A stretch of 64,000 nucleotides of DNA from Gemmatirosa kalamazoonensis (GTDB taxonomy: Bacteria; Gemmatimonadota; Gemmatimonadetes; Gemmatimonadales; Gemmatimonadaceae): contig NZ_CP007129.1 in assembly GCF_000522985.1 (NCBI RefSeq), forward strand, positions 496,001-560,000, given 5' to 3'. Under the pieces are notes generated by a model. It searched no databases, was not told the origin of the DNA, and saw only the letters and a list, made by a program, of their open reading frames with translations. The number at the start of each line of letters is the position of its first letter. The first letter of the stretch is position 1. This document shows, one piece after another, positions 25,412 to 33,300 of this stretch. The position numbers and the translations under genes were made by a program.

Positions 25412-27211
25412 ATGAAGCGGTGGATCGAGGCCACCCAGCCTCTCGGGCGCGCGCTGATGCTGCCGATCGCCGTGCTGCCCGCGGCGGCGCTGCTGCTGCG
25501 GCTCGGCCAGGGCGATCTATTGAACCTTCCGTTCGTCGCCGCCGCGGGGAACGCGATCTTCTCCAACCTCGGCCTGCTGTTCGCGATCGGCGTCGCGGTC
25601 GGGCTCGCGCGCGAGAACCACGGCGCGGCGGGCCTCGCGGGCGTCGTCGGCTATCTCATCGCGACCGAGGGCGCGAAGGTCCTCATCGCCGTCCCGCCGA
25701 CGATCGGCGCGGGGCTCGCGAAGGACGCCGCCGACGCGGCGGTCGCGGCGTTCAAGTCGAAGGAGCTGTCGCGGCTCAGCGTCCCGATCGGGATCATCAG
25801 CGGACTGATCGCCGGGTGGCTGTACAACCGCTACAAGGACATCAAGCTCCCGAACTATCTCGCGTTCTTCGGCGGACGCCGCTTCGTGCCGATCGCGGCC
25901 GGCTTCGCGGGGCTCGTCGTCGCGGCGGCGTTCGGGTTCGGGTGGCCCGTGCTCACGCGCGGCATGGACGCGGTCAGCAACGCGGTCGTCTCGTCGGGGC
26001 CGATCGGCCTGTTCGTCTATGGCCTGCTGAACCGCATCCTCATCGTCACGGGACTGCACCACATCATCAACAACGTGGCGTGGTTCCTCGTCGGCAGCTA
26101 CCACGGCGTCACCGGAGACCTCAACCGCTTCTTCGCCGGCGACCCGACGGCGGGCGCGTTCATGAGCGGCTTCTTCCCGGTGATGATGTTCGGCCTCCCC
26201 GCGGCGTGTCTCGCGATGTACCGCACGGCGCTGCCCGCGCGGCGCGCGGCGGTCGGCGGCATGCTGCTGTCGCTCGCGCTGACGTCGTTCCTCACCGGCG
26301 TCACCGAGCCGATCGAGTTCAGCTTCATGTTCCTCGCGCCGGCGCTCTACGCGCTGCACGCGGTGCTCACCGGCGCGGCGCTGGTGACGATGGATCTGAT
26401 CAACTCGAAGCTCGGCTTCGGCTTCTCGGCGGGGCTGTTCGACTACGTGCTGAACTTCAACAAGTCCACGAACCCGCTGCTGCTGTGGCCCGTGGGACTG
26501 GTGTACTTCGCGCTGTACTACGGGCTGTTCCGCTGGGCCATCGTCCGCTTCGACCTCAAGACGCCGGGACGCGAGCTCGAGGAGGACGTCGCGGCGACGA
26601 CGGCGGCCGCGTCGGCGCCGACCGCGGGCGCCGACGACAGTCGGGCCGGCCGCTTCATCACGGCGCTCGGCGGTCCCGCCAATCTGCGCACCGTCGACGC
26701 ATGCGCGACGCGCCTGCGCCTAACGGTGAACGACCAGGGCGCGATCGACGAGCGGACGCTCCGCGGGCTCGGCGCGAGCGGCACGATGAAGGTGGGCGCG
26801 AACGGCCTCCAGGTGGTGCTCGGCCCGATCGCGGATCTCGTCGCGGGCGAGATCCGCGATCGGCTCCACGAGCTGCCGCGCAGGGCCGCGACGCCGCCGG
26901 CGCCGGCCGCCGCACCGGTGCCGGCGAGCGCACCCGCCGCGACCGACGGCGCGGCGCGCGTGGACGGCGAGCTGGCGGCGCACGCGTCCGACATCCTTGC
27001 GGCGCTCGGCGGCCCGCCAGCGGTGCGCAGCTTCGAGGCGGCCGGCGGCCGCGTGCTCGTCACCGTCGTCGACGGCACACGCATCGACGAGGCCGCGCTC
27101 CGGACGCTCGGCGTGCGCGGCGTCGCCCGCCCCTCGCGGACGAGCGTGCACCTGCTGCATGCCGACCCCGACGCGCTCGCGCGTGCCCTGAACGCGTCGG
27201 CCGAGCGCTGA
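25412..27211 (+). CDS. nagE: PTS EIICB sugar permease, N-acetylglucosamine type
   Basis: A 599-residue glucose-superfamily PTS permease closest in style to NagE: EIIC membrane domain to about residue 385 (GRALMLPIAVLPAAALLLRLG, LHHIINNVAWFLVGSYHG, GVTEPIEFSFMFLAPALY), then EIIB with phospho-Cys431 in VDACATRLRL. A second EIIB-like repeat (about 530-595) has lost the cysteine (SFEAAGGRVLVTV) and is probably non-catalytic. EIIA is absent because it is in the upstream fusion protein. GlcNAc is the likely substrate but glucose cannot be excluded; no nagA or nagB is adjacent. Confidence 0.85.
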   Translation: MKRWIEATQPLGRALMLPIAVLPAAALLLRLGQGDLLNLPFVAAAGNAIFSNLGLLFAIGVAVGLARENHGAAGLAGVVGYLIATEGAKVLIAVPPTIGAGLAKDAADAAVAAFKSKELSRLSVPIGIISGLIAGWLYNRYKDIKLPNYLAFFGGRRFVPIAAGFAGLVVAAAFGFGWPVLTRGMDAVSNAVVSSGPIGLFVYGLLNRILIVTGLHHIINNVAWFLVGSYHGVTGDLNRFFAGDPTAGAFMSGFFPVMMFGLPAACLAMYRTALPARRAAVGGMLLSLALTSFLTGVTEPIEFSFMFLAPALYALHAVLTGAALVTMDLINSKLGFGFSAGLFDYVLNFNKSTNPLLLWPVGLVYFALYYGLFRWAIVRFDLKTPGRELEEDVAATTAAASAPTAGADDSRAGRFITALGGPANLRTVDACATRLRLTVNDQGAIDERTLRGLGASGTMKVGANGLQVVLGPIADLVAGEIRDRLHELPRRAATPPAPAAAPVPASAPAATDGAARVDGELAAHASDILAALGGPPAVRSFEAAGGRVLVTVVDGTRIDEAALRTLGVRGVARPSRTSVHLLHADPDALARALNASAER

Positions 27212-27257
27212 CGCTGGAAGAGCGCCGTCGGATCGCACGAGCCGTCGCCGGCCACCT

Positions 27258-27728
27258 TCAGACGCGTCTCGGCACGACCAGCACGGCCGCCGTGCGGCGC
27301 TCGATCAGTCGCGCCGCGAGGCGTAGGGCGGGCTGCCCGTCCACCTCGTCCCGGCCGATGCAGATCAGCTGCGCCTGCATCTCCGCGCCGACGGCGGCGA
27401 GAACGTCGGCGACCGACCCGCGCCGAGCGAGCGGCGTCACGCGCTGCACCGGGAGCAGTCCGGCGAGCCCGCGCAGCGCGCCGACGATGGCGTCCGCTCG
27501 GGCGTCCGTTCCGCCGCGCGCCGCAGCCGCGACGGGCGGCAGCGCGTGTACCAGCACGAGCTCGACGTGGGGCCCGAGCGCCTCGCCGACCCACCGCGCG
27601 GCGGCGAGCGACGCGAGGCTGAAGTCGATGCCGGCGACGACGCGTGGCAGCTCGCGCATCGAGGCGCGCGATTCGCGGCTCCGCTCGGGCAGCGGAGCGG
27701 CGCGATGCGAGAGGGCGGATCCCGGCAT
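27258..27728 (-). CDS. universal stress protein (UspA family)
   Basis: A 156-residue single-domain Usp: RVVAGIDFSLASLAAARWVG at the start of the fold and LICIGRDEVDGQPALRLA...VLVVPRR at the end. The usual G-2x-G-9x-G(S/T) ATP loop is degenerate, so nucleotide binding is uncertain. ATG 27728 has a good GTGGAGGTG site; an ATG at 27659 would start exactly at the domain. Converges with the PTS permease gene; a 5-base gap to the gene upstream suggests co-transcription with the small paralogous genes. Confidence 0.8.
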   Translation of the reverse strand: MPGSALSHRAAPLPERSRESRASMRELPRVVAGIDFSLASLAAARWVGEALGPHVELVLVHALPPVAAAARGGTDARADAIVGALRGLAGLLPVQRVTPLARRGSVADVLAAVGAEMQAQLICIGRDEVDGQPALRLAARLIERRTAAVLVVPRRV

Positions 27729-27733
27729 GCGTG

Positions 27734-28285
27734 TCACCTCCACGAGGGCACGCGCGACGCACGCGCCGCGGGCCGCATCCGGTGATGGTGCACGGCGGCG
27801 TACAGCACCTGCACGATCGTCAGGCAGACGTCGAGGCTCGTGTCCTCGGAGAGCAGGAACTCGATCGAGAACGCATTCGCCTCGGGCGTCGGCGGACACG
27901 CGCTCGGGCCGCCGCATGCCAGCACCTCCTCGATCGACGGCACCGCGTCCGCGGAGGTCGGCGGCACCAGCCGCGCCACGCGCGTCGCGTGGACGTACAC
28001 CCACTCGTGCCGGCCGTCGTTCAGCACGCGGACGCCGGCGCGTGCCTCGCCGCCCGCGTCGTTAGGCGGCCGGGCGGCCCCGGGGCCCGCATGCAGCACG
28101 CGCGACGTGGTGCCGCCGGCGTACGCGGCGAGCGCGAGCGCGCCCTGCACCGCCGCGGCCACGGCGTCGCGATGCGAGGCGAAGCACGTGAAGCGGACCG
28201 TCCGCGCCTCGAGCCAGCCGACCGTCGCGTGACCGGCGTCGCGAAACAGGTACGCTCCGGGGCTTCGCGGAATGATCCTCATCAT
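27734..28285 (-). CDS. hypothetical protein, paralogue of the 28676-29125 product
   Basis: A 183-residue protein sharing a block order with the 149-residue product of the gene at 28676-29125: VGWLEARTVRF versus VGWIRDRTIGL, NDGRHEWVYVHATRVARL versus HDGRHEWIADDTRKLARL, and FSIEFLLSEDTSLDVC versus FAVEFDLPSYATLGTL. The pair therefore descends from one gene. Function unknown. ATG 28285 has GAGAGGA upstream and overlaps the stop of the preceding gene (TGATG-type), so three small genes and the Usp form a coupled set. Confidence 0.65.
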   Translation of the reverse strand: MMRIIPRSPGAYLFRDAGHATVGWLEARTVRFTCFASHRDAVAAAVQGALALAAYAGGTTSRVLHAGPGAARPPNDAGGEARAGVRVLNDGRHEWVYVHATRVARLVPPTSADAVPSIEEVLACGGPSACPPTPEANAFSIEFLLSEDTSLDVCLTIVQVLYAAVHHHRMRPAARASRVPSWR

Positions 28286-28683
28286 GTCGATCCTCTCGGG
28301 TGAACCTGGTGGTCGATCGGGTGCTCCACCGCGGCGTCGCGCGGGAGGTCGGCCAGCGGCGACCAGAACTGCATGCGCTGCTCGATCGGCAGCGTTCGCC
28401 GCGCCTCGGCGCTCGCGCGGAGCACCATCTGGTAGCGCGCGTACAGCGTGGGATGACGCGCCCAGAACGCGCCGGGCACCTCCATCAGCCCGCGCACGAT
28501 GTCGCCGGTGAACCATCCGCCCGACGCGAGCGGATCCCGCTCGGCCACGTCGAGCGCGCGCGGCACCGCGCTCGCGAAGTCCCAGCCGCCGAGCAGCGCG
28601 CCGAGCAGCTCCGTGAGCCGCGCGTCCGCAATCGGTCGGCGCGTCGTCGGTGCGCAGGTGGCGCGCGCGCGAGAGTCAGGCAT
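28282..28683 (-). CDS. hypothetical protein between two paralogues (133 aa)
   Basis: A 133-residue helical protein with LTELLGALLGGWDFASAVPR and a Trp/Phe-rich stretch (ASGGWFTGDIVRGLMEVPGA, FWARHPTLYARYQMVL). No family recognised and no signal peptide. It overlaps both neighbours, eight bases with the gene before and four with the gene after, so its expression must be linked to theirs. Confidence 0.6.
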   Translation of the reverse strand: MPDSRARATCAPTTRRPIADARLTELLGALLGGWDFASAVPRALDVAERDPLASGGWFTGDIVRGLMEVPGAFWARHPTLYARYQMVLRASAEARRTLPIEQRMQFWSPLADLPRDAAVEHPIDHQVHPRGST

Positions 28684-29125
28684 CCGGACGCGCGTCCGGC
28701 GACGGTCCCGCCACCGCGCCCTCGGCCAGCGCGCGGCTCATCGACTGCGCGGCGCTCACCAGCGTGCCTAACGTCGCGTACGACGGCAGGTCGAACTCCA
28801 CCGCGAAGCTCTCCATGCCCGGCGGCGCGTCGTCGACGCGCAGGAGCCGCGCGAGCTTGCGCGTGTCGTCGGCGATCCACTCGTGACGACCGTCGTGGAG
28901 GATGCGGAGCCGGTCCACGACCGGCTCGTAGCGCGGCCATCCCGGATACTGGCGTCGGAGCGCCGTGTCGAGCGCGCGCCACGCCGCGGCCGCCACGGTC
29001 ATGGCGCGGTGCTCGTCGCCGGATCCGTGGAGCCCGATGGTGCGATCCCGGATCCAGCCGACCACCGTTCCGTCGAGCCGCTCGAGTCTGTGCAGTTCGT
29101 CGCCCTGGGCGAGTACGTTCAGCAT
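28676..29125 (-). CDS. hypothetical protein, first of the small paralogue set (149 aa)
   Basis: A 149-residue soluble protein; ATG 29125 follows the strong site GGAGGAGA. Shares the DGRHEW core with the product of 27734-28285. The composition (acidic, moderate size, no membrane segment) suggests a small binding domain, and the linkage with a universal stress protein hints at a stress role, but nothing in the sequence proves it. Confidence 0.62.
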   Translation of the reverse strand: MLNVLAQGDELHRLERLDGTVVGWIRDRTIGLHGSGDEHRAMTVAAAAWRALDTALRRQYPGWPRYEPVVDRLRILHDGRHEWIADDTRKLARLLRVDDAPPGMESFAVEFDLPSYATLGTLVSAAQSMSRALAEGAVAGPSPDARPDA

Positions 29126-29477
29126 GGCGTCTCCTCCAACGCGTGCCGCGAGTGATGAGCGGGATGTCGTCCGGCACGCGGACCACGCCGTGATGCCGTC
29201 GTTCGGCGCGGCCCGGTGCCCGACCGTTCAGCTGGTGGTGCGATCGGATGTCGATGGTGGATGCGGCCCTCCTCTCTCTCGCGTGAGGTGCGGGTGGGCT
29301 GCGCGACGCGCACGGCGACCGCGGAAGTCGCGTTTTTTTTGTGCGGCCACGCGTGCGCGCGCGAGCCCACCGGAAGCGGTGCCTAACGTGGGACCGCCCC
29401 CCCGGCGTCGTGCGCAGGAGGGGCGGTCGGTCGCGGCGCCGGTGAGGGTCGCCGCGGGAGCCGGTCCAGGCCGGGGC
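29126..29477. other. intergenic region with an orphan plus-strand terminator
   Basis: 352 bases without a convincing gene. Frames are present on both strands but have Arg/Pro/His-rich shadow composition. The notable element is a hairpin plus T8 on the plus strand at 29315-29340, although no plus-strand gene lies upstream of it for more than a kilobase. Contains one CGTTAGGC site near 29381. Confidence 0.4.
29315..29340 (+). terminator. intrinsic terminator without an annotated gene
   Basis: GCGAC-CGCGGAA-GTCGC (5-bp stem, 7-base loop) followed one base later by eight T residues. It has intrinsic-terminator form on the plus strand and is the only such T-run I noticed in the window. Confidence 0.5.
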
Positions 29478-29741
29478 TCAGCCGCTCCGGTGCCGCCCTC
29501 GGAGCGATGGCCCACGGCGCCTGCGCGCGCGCGGGAGGTCGGCCGCCACGTCTCGCATCTCGGACACCCGCGTGCGATGCGTGCCCGACTTCACGAGGTA
29601 CGGCACGCCGCTGTCGGTCGCGCGCGACGTCGCCGCCCGCCCCGTCCACGACCCCGTCGCACCCGTGCACGCTCCGCGCGCCGGCGTGGCGGTGCGCGCT
29701 GGTCGCGTCGCGGATCGAGCGGTGGTGGTAGCAGCAGTCAT
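29478..29741 (-). CDS. possible small basic protein (87 aa)
   Basis: ATG 29741 opens an 87-residue frame: Thr/Ala/Arg-rich first half, then a more protein-like GVPYLVKSGTHRTRVSEMRD and an Arg-rich tail. No recognised family and no strong ribosome binding site. Kept because the middle does not look like an antisense shadow, but it may not be a gene. Confidence 0.25.
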   Translation of the reverse strand: MTAATTTARSATRPARTATPARGACTGATGSWTGRAATSRATDSGVPYLVKSGTHRTRVSEMRDVAADLPRARRRRGPSLRGRHRSG

Positions 29742-29922
29742 GACGGCGTGCACGCGAGTGGGTGAAACGCACGAAGTCGCGTCACCGATGTCACCGGCCA
29801 GCACACACGGCTGCCGGGGGCGACCACCCGCGCGACGCGCGGCGGCCACCTTCCACATCGGGACGCGACTCCCGCATCGGAGTGTAGCCCGCGCGCCGAT
29901 GAAGTCAAGCGAGGTCGACACG

Positions 29923-30360
29923 TTAGGCGGCCACGCGCCGATCGGCCGTGCGCGCCGTCGTCGGCCGCGGGTGCTCGGTGAACGGCCCCTGCCGGACGAG
30001 CATCGCGATGCTGAGGACGAGCAGCAGTCCGCTCAGGCCGAGCAGCAGCGCATGGAACTCCTGCGGCGTCGCGAAGCCGACGGCGATCGGCACGAACGCC
30101 GCCAGCACGACCGAGAGCCACGGCTCGCGGCGGTACCACGGCCACGGCGTGTCGTGCGCCACCGTCGACGTCGTGGACGATGCGGGCGATGTGGACGCCG
30201 TCGACGTGCGCGCGGCGGCCACCGTCTCCGACGGCGCGGTCGGCGACTCGGCCGGCGGATCGTCCATCGGCGACGCGAGTCGCACCTGCGGCTGCGAGGT
30301 GTCGTTGCGACCACCCGGCAGATGCGCGGGGATCGGGATCGGGCGAGCGTGGAAGGACAT
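29923..30360 (-). CDS. small membrane protein (145 aa)
   Basis: An N-terminal Pro/Ser/Thr-rich cytoplasmic stretch (about 70 residues) precedes two membrane helices, WLSVVLAAFVPIAVGFA and HALLLGLSGLLLVLSIAMLV, separated by a short loop. ATG 30360 is preceded by TGGAGAA. Function unknown. A 20-base perfect palindrome lies 30 bases upstream of the start. Confidence 0.6.
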   Translation of the reverse strand: MSFHARPIPIPAHLPGGRNDTSQPQVRLASPMDDPPAESPTAPSETVAAARTSTASTSPASSTTSTVAHDTPWPWYRREPWLSVVLAAFVPIAVGFATPQEFHALLLGLSGLLLVLSIAMLVRQGPFTEHPRPTTARTADRRVAA

Positions 30361-30389
30361 GGCGATTCTCCAGGGCGTGTCGGACGGAT

Positions 30390-30409
30390 CCCGGGCGCGC
30401 GCGCCCGGG
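30390..30409. terminator. 20-base perfect GC palindrome, candidate terminator
   Basis: CCCGGGCGCG directly followed by its complement CGCGCCCGGG. It lies in the 105-base gap after the gene ending at 30466 and before the gene starting at 30360 (both minus strand). It could end the cmoA operon transcript or bind a dimeric protein; no T-run follows. Confidence 0.35.
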
Positions 30410-30465
30410 GCGGAAGTCGACGGGTGCCCTCGCCTCAGCGCGTGGCGCGCGAGCGCGGAGGGCGA

Positions 30466-30891
30466 TCAGCCCTGGAGAGGTGGGGCCGTCGCGAAGTACG
30501 GGAGGACGGCGCCGAGGGCGGCGACGGCGTGCGACGCGCGCAGCGTGCGCAGGCTCGCGTCGGGCGCGCCGACCAGCGCGCGCAGCAGCGCCGCGGGCGA
30601 CCCGAGCGAGGTCGCCGGCGTGGGATGCGTGGCCGGCGGCGCGCCCGTCGCCGACACGACGCCCGTGACGACACGCGTGAAGCGCGGCGCGTCGCGCGTC
30701 GGGCGGGGCTCGCTCCGTCGCACGCTCGTCTCGACCGCGGCGCTCGCCGCACGAGCGGCGGCGCCGTCAGGCCGCGTCGCCGGATGACCGGCGAGCGCCT
30801 GGAAAATCGAGAGCCAGAGGGCTACGAGGAGGGACACGCTCACGGAGCCTGATACACCGCGCTGGACCAAGAGGGTCCAACCGCCGAGCAT
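30466..30891 (-). CDS. hypothetical membrane-anchored protein (141 aa)
   Basis: One N-terminal membrane helix (SGSVSVSLLVALWLSIFQALAG without its first few residues) followed by a Thr/Ala/Pro-rich linker and a helical end (LLRALVGAPDASLRTLRASH). Begins 11 bases after the stop of the methyltransferase-like gene, so it is probably the last gene of the cmoA operon. No family recognised. Confidence 0.5.
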   Translation of the reverse strand: MLGGWTLLVQRGVSGSVSVSLLVALWLSIFQALAGHPATRPDGAAARAASAAVETSVRRSEPRPTRDAPRFTRVVTGVVSATGAPPATHPTPATSLGSPAALLRALVGAPDASLRTLRASHAVAALGAVLPYFATAPPLQG

Positions 30892-30902
30892 CGCGAGCCG
30901 GC

Positions 30903-31631
30903 TCAGGTCGAGGCGACGAGCCGACGCGACTTCTTGAGCCACCGCGCCAGCGCCCACAGCACCGCGGTCGCCGGCACGCCGGCGAGCAGCGCCGCGTGAT
31001 ACGTCGGGCGCGCGTCCCACGGCTCGTGCGCGAGCGAGTCGCCGAGCATGAGCAGGCACGCGCCGGCCACCCAGTACGCCGCGCTGCCGTACTCCTTCAC
31101 GATCACGCGGCGCCAGTCGAACGGCAGCCCCGCGAGCGACGCGCGCAGCCCGCGCGGCCGGAACCCCCACCGCGGCACCGCCGCGCTGTACGCGTCGTAC
31201 GCCGCGCCGAAGCGGTCGCGCAGGAACGCCTCCTCCGCGGCCACGATGGCGACGTAGCCTAACACGAAGAACGGGATGCCTAACGCGTAGGTGAAGGGAT
31301 TGTTCCACACGACGAGCAGCCCCGCGAGGATCAGCAGGTTGCCGACGTACAGCGGGTTGCGGCAGTGCGCGAACAGCCCACCGGTGACGAGCCCCTCGGC
31401 GTACACCCGCCGGTCGCGGCCGCCGCGGATGATGTACGCGTAGCCGATCACGGCGACGCGCAGCGCCTGCCCCACCACGGCGAGCGACACGCCCAGCAGG
31501 TCGAGCAGGTCGTCGAGCCGCCGGTCGCCGCTCGGCCAGTGCGGGCGCGTGAGGCCGAACAGCGCGAGCAGCACGACCGGGAACAGCGCGTCGCGGTAGC
31601 GGAACAGGAAGTTGCCGTAGCGGATCAGCAT
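30903..31631 (-). CDS. isoprenylcysteine methyltransferase-family membrane protein
   Basis: A 242-residue integral membrane protein with the ICMT/PEMT signature LFAHCRNPLYVGNLLILAGL and, after the next helices, EEAFLRDRFGAAYDAYSAAV, the E-x-x-L...F-G-x-x-Y block that closes the active site. Members methylate prenylcysteine, phospholipid or other small substrates with S-adenosylmethionine; bacterial substrates are mostly unknown. Nineteen bases after cmoA. Confidence 0.78.
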   Translation of the reverse strand: MLIRYGNFLFRYRDALFPVVLLALFGLTRPHWPSGDRRLDDLLDLLGVSLAVVGQALRVAVIGYAYIIRGGRDRRVYAEGLVTGGLFAHCRNPLYVGNLLILAGLLVVWNNPFTYALGIPFFVLGYVAIVAAEEAFLRDRFGAAYDAYSAAVPRWGFRPRGLRASLAGLPFDWRRVIVKEYGSAAYWVAGACLLMLGDSLAHEPWDARPTYHAALLAGVPATAVLWALARWLKKSRRLVAST

Positions 31632-31650
31632 CTCGGCGGCCTCGCGCCCG

Positions 31651-32451
31651 TCACTTCACCGCGATCATGCCGGCGAAGTTGTACCACCGGAAGAACTCCT
31701 GGAACCGCGTGAACCCGCAGCGGAGCAGCAGCTCGCGGTTCTCCTCCACGCGGTACGGGATCAGCACGTTCTCCAGCGCCTCGCGCTTGCGCGCGATCTC
31801 CATGTCCGAGTACCCGTGGCGCCGCTTCATCGCGTAGTACTTGTCGATGAACACGCGGTTGAAGAGCGTCTCGCTCTCGATCACCTTCTCGCAGAAGATC
31901 AGCGCGCCGTCGGGGCGCGTTCCCGCGGCGATGGTGCGCACGACGCGCTCGCGGTGCAGCGGCCGCACGAACTGCAGGGTGAACAGCATCACCGACACCG
32001 ACGCGTCCTCCACCACGAACGGCGCGTGCAGGTCGACGAGCCGCACCTCGCGCCGGCGCGTCGGCGTCAGCCCGTCGAGCCGCTCGCGGGCGCAGCGCAC
32101 CATGTCCGGCGCGTTGTCGACGCCGACGAGCCGCACCGACGGGTCGAGCCACGAGTCGAGCGCCAGCAGCGTCGTGCCGGTGGAGCACCCGAAGTCGTAC
32201 ACCGTCGATCCGGGCGCCGCGAACTCCGCGGCGAGCTCGCACGTCATCCGCTGGATCTCGCCGTAGAACGGCACCGAGCGGTTGACCATGTCGTCGAACA
32301 CCCGCACGGTCGCCGCGTCGAACGCGAAGTCGGAGCCGCGCGGCGCTCCGTCCGCGAAGATGCGATCGGTCGGTGCGCCGCCGGGGGTGATCGGGCCCGG
32401 CATGGCCCCGTCGGGACGGTACGACGCGGGCGTCGTCACGACGTCTCTCAC
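31651..32451 (-). CDS. cmoA: carboxy-S-adenosyl-L-methionine synthase CmoA
   Basis: A 266-residue class I methyltransferase fold matching CmoA along its length: DRIFADG and FDDMVNRSVPFYGEI at the start, SAM site VYDFGCSTGTTLLAL, VGVDNAPDMVRCARERL, FTLQFVRPLHRERVV, and KRRHGYSDMEIARKREALEN near the end. CmoA makes carboxy-SAM from prephenate for tRNA wobble uridine modification, normally used by CmoB, which is not in this window. GTG 32451 is chosen because of the ideal AGGGAGG site five bases before it; ATG 32403 is the alternative. Confidence 0.85.
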   Translation of the reverse strand: MRDVVTTPASYRPDGAMPGPITPGGAPTDRIFADGAPRGSDFAFDAATVRVFDDMVNRSVPFYGEIQRMTCELAAEFAAPGSTVYDFGCSTGTTLLALDSWLDPSVRLVGVDNAPDMVRCARERLDGLTPTRRREVRLVDLHAPFVVEDASVSVMLFTLQFVRPLHRERVVRTIAAGTRPDGALIFCEKVIESETLFNRVFIDKYYAMKRRHGYSDMEIARKREALENVLIPYRVEENRELLLRCGFTRFQEFFRWYNFAGMIAVK

Positions 32452-32488
32452 GCTCGGCCTCCCTGGTGAAGACTCGTCGACCTCCCCG

Positions 32489-32516
32489 GATATACCGCGC
32501 CCGGGCCGGCTGTCAA
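32489..32516 (-). promoter_or_regulatory. sigma70-type promoter of the cmoA operon
   Basis: On the minus strand TTGACA (32516-32511) and TATATC (32494-32489) are 16 bases apart, the clearest housekeeping promoter in the window. Transcription would begin near 32482, giving a leader of about 30 bases before the GTG of cmoA. Confidence 0.75.
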
Positions 32517-32544
32517 CGAGCCTCACATCGCGCGAGACGTTCGG

Positions 32545-32799
32545 TCACTCCTCGTCGAACAGCGCCCACTCGAGCGCGGCGACGAACGCGCAGCAGTCGG
32601 CGCCGTCCTCTCGCGCCGCGTCGCGGAGCGTGCGCGCGCCGCCGCAGCACGCGTCGATGCCGAAGCCGTCGAGCACCGACGCGACGGCGGGGTGCTGCCG
32701 GAGCAGCTCGTTCACGGTCGTGGCGGGGTCGACGCGCGGAATGGGCCGGCTCTCGCGCCCGTCCGAGAGCGACCCCGCCGCGCCGCGCACGCCGCTCAC
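32545..32799 (-). CDS. DUF542 (ScdA/RIC N-terminal-like) small protein
   Basis: An 84-residue protein consisting essentially of the DUF542 domain found at the N-terminus of ScdA/YtfE/RIC di-iron repair proteins: TVNELLRQHPAVASVLDGFG and IDACCGGARTLRDAAREDG, with the diagnostic CCGG. The haemerythrin-like repair domain is missing, so it is a stand-alone module. GTG 32799 overlaps the stop of the cupredoxin gene (GTGA). In the nos operon it may help with nitrosative damage to metal centres; that role is inferred. Confidence 0.75.
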   Translation of the reverse strand: MSGVRGAAGSLSDGRESRPIPRVDPATTVNELLRQHPAVASVLDGFGIDACCGGARTLRDAAREDGADCCAFVAALEWALFDEE

Positions 32800-33272
32800 C
32801 GCGCCGAGACCTTCAGGTGTCCCTTCATGCCCAGCAGCGCGTGGGGGTCGCACTGGAAGTAGTACGTGCCCGGCGCGAACGCGACCTTCACGTCGTACGT
32901 CTGTCCCGGCAGCTGCAACATCTCGCTCGCCGGCGGGAGCCCCTGCACGCCGGGGTTCGAGTCGGGAAGGAAGTGCACGTTGTGCACGCCCTGGCCGAGC
33001 GTGTAGCGCACGACGTCGCCCGGCTTGGCCTCGACCGTCGCGGGCTGGAACACGTTGTTGCCCTGCGCGTCGGTCGTCGCCGTGACAGTGATGACCTGTC
33101 CGCCGGCGTCCGGCGTCTGCGGTCCGCCAGCGGCCGCCGGCGCCGCGGCGTTGGCCGCCGCGTTAGGCGCCTGCTCGGCGGCGGAGGCGGCGCCGTGGTC
33201 CTTGCCGCCGCACGCGGCGACGAGGGTGGCGGCAGCGAGGGCGGCGAGCGTGGAGATCCGGGACTGCGTCAT
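32796..33272 (-). CDS. cupredoxin lipoprotein, likely electron carrier of the nos operon
   Basis: A 158-residue blue-copper-type protein: lipoprotein signal with lipobox VAAC, an Ala-rich linker, then a plastocyanin-like domain with ligands His (GVHNVHF) and Cys-His-Met in YYFQCDPHALLGMKGHLKV. It sits at the 3' end of the nos operon, 28 bases after nosY. A membrane-tethered cupredoxin is a reasonable electron donor to NosZ in the periplasm, but that is deduced from context. Confidence 0.82.
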   Translation of the reverse strand: MTQSRISTLAALAAATLVAACGGKDHGAASAAEQAPNAAANAAAPAAAGGPQTPDAGGQVITVTATTDAQGNNVFQPATVEAKPGDVVRYTLGQGVHNVHFLPDSNPGVQGLPPASEMLQLPGQTYDVKVAFAPGTYYFQCDPHALLGMKGHLKVSAR

Positions 33273-33300
33273 TGAGTGAGGCTCGAGTCGAAGTGGTTGG

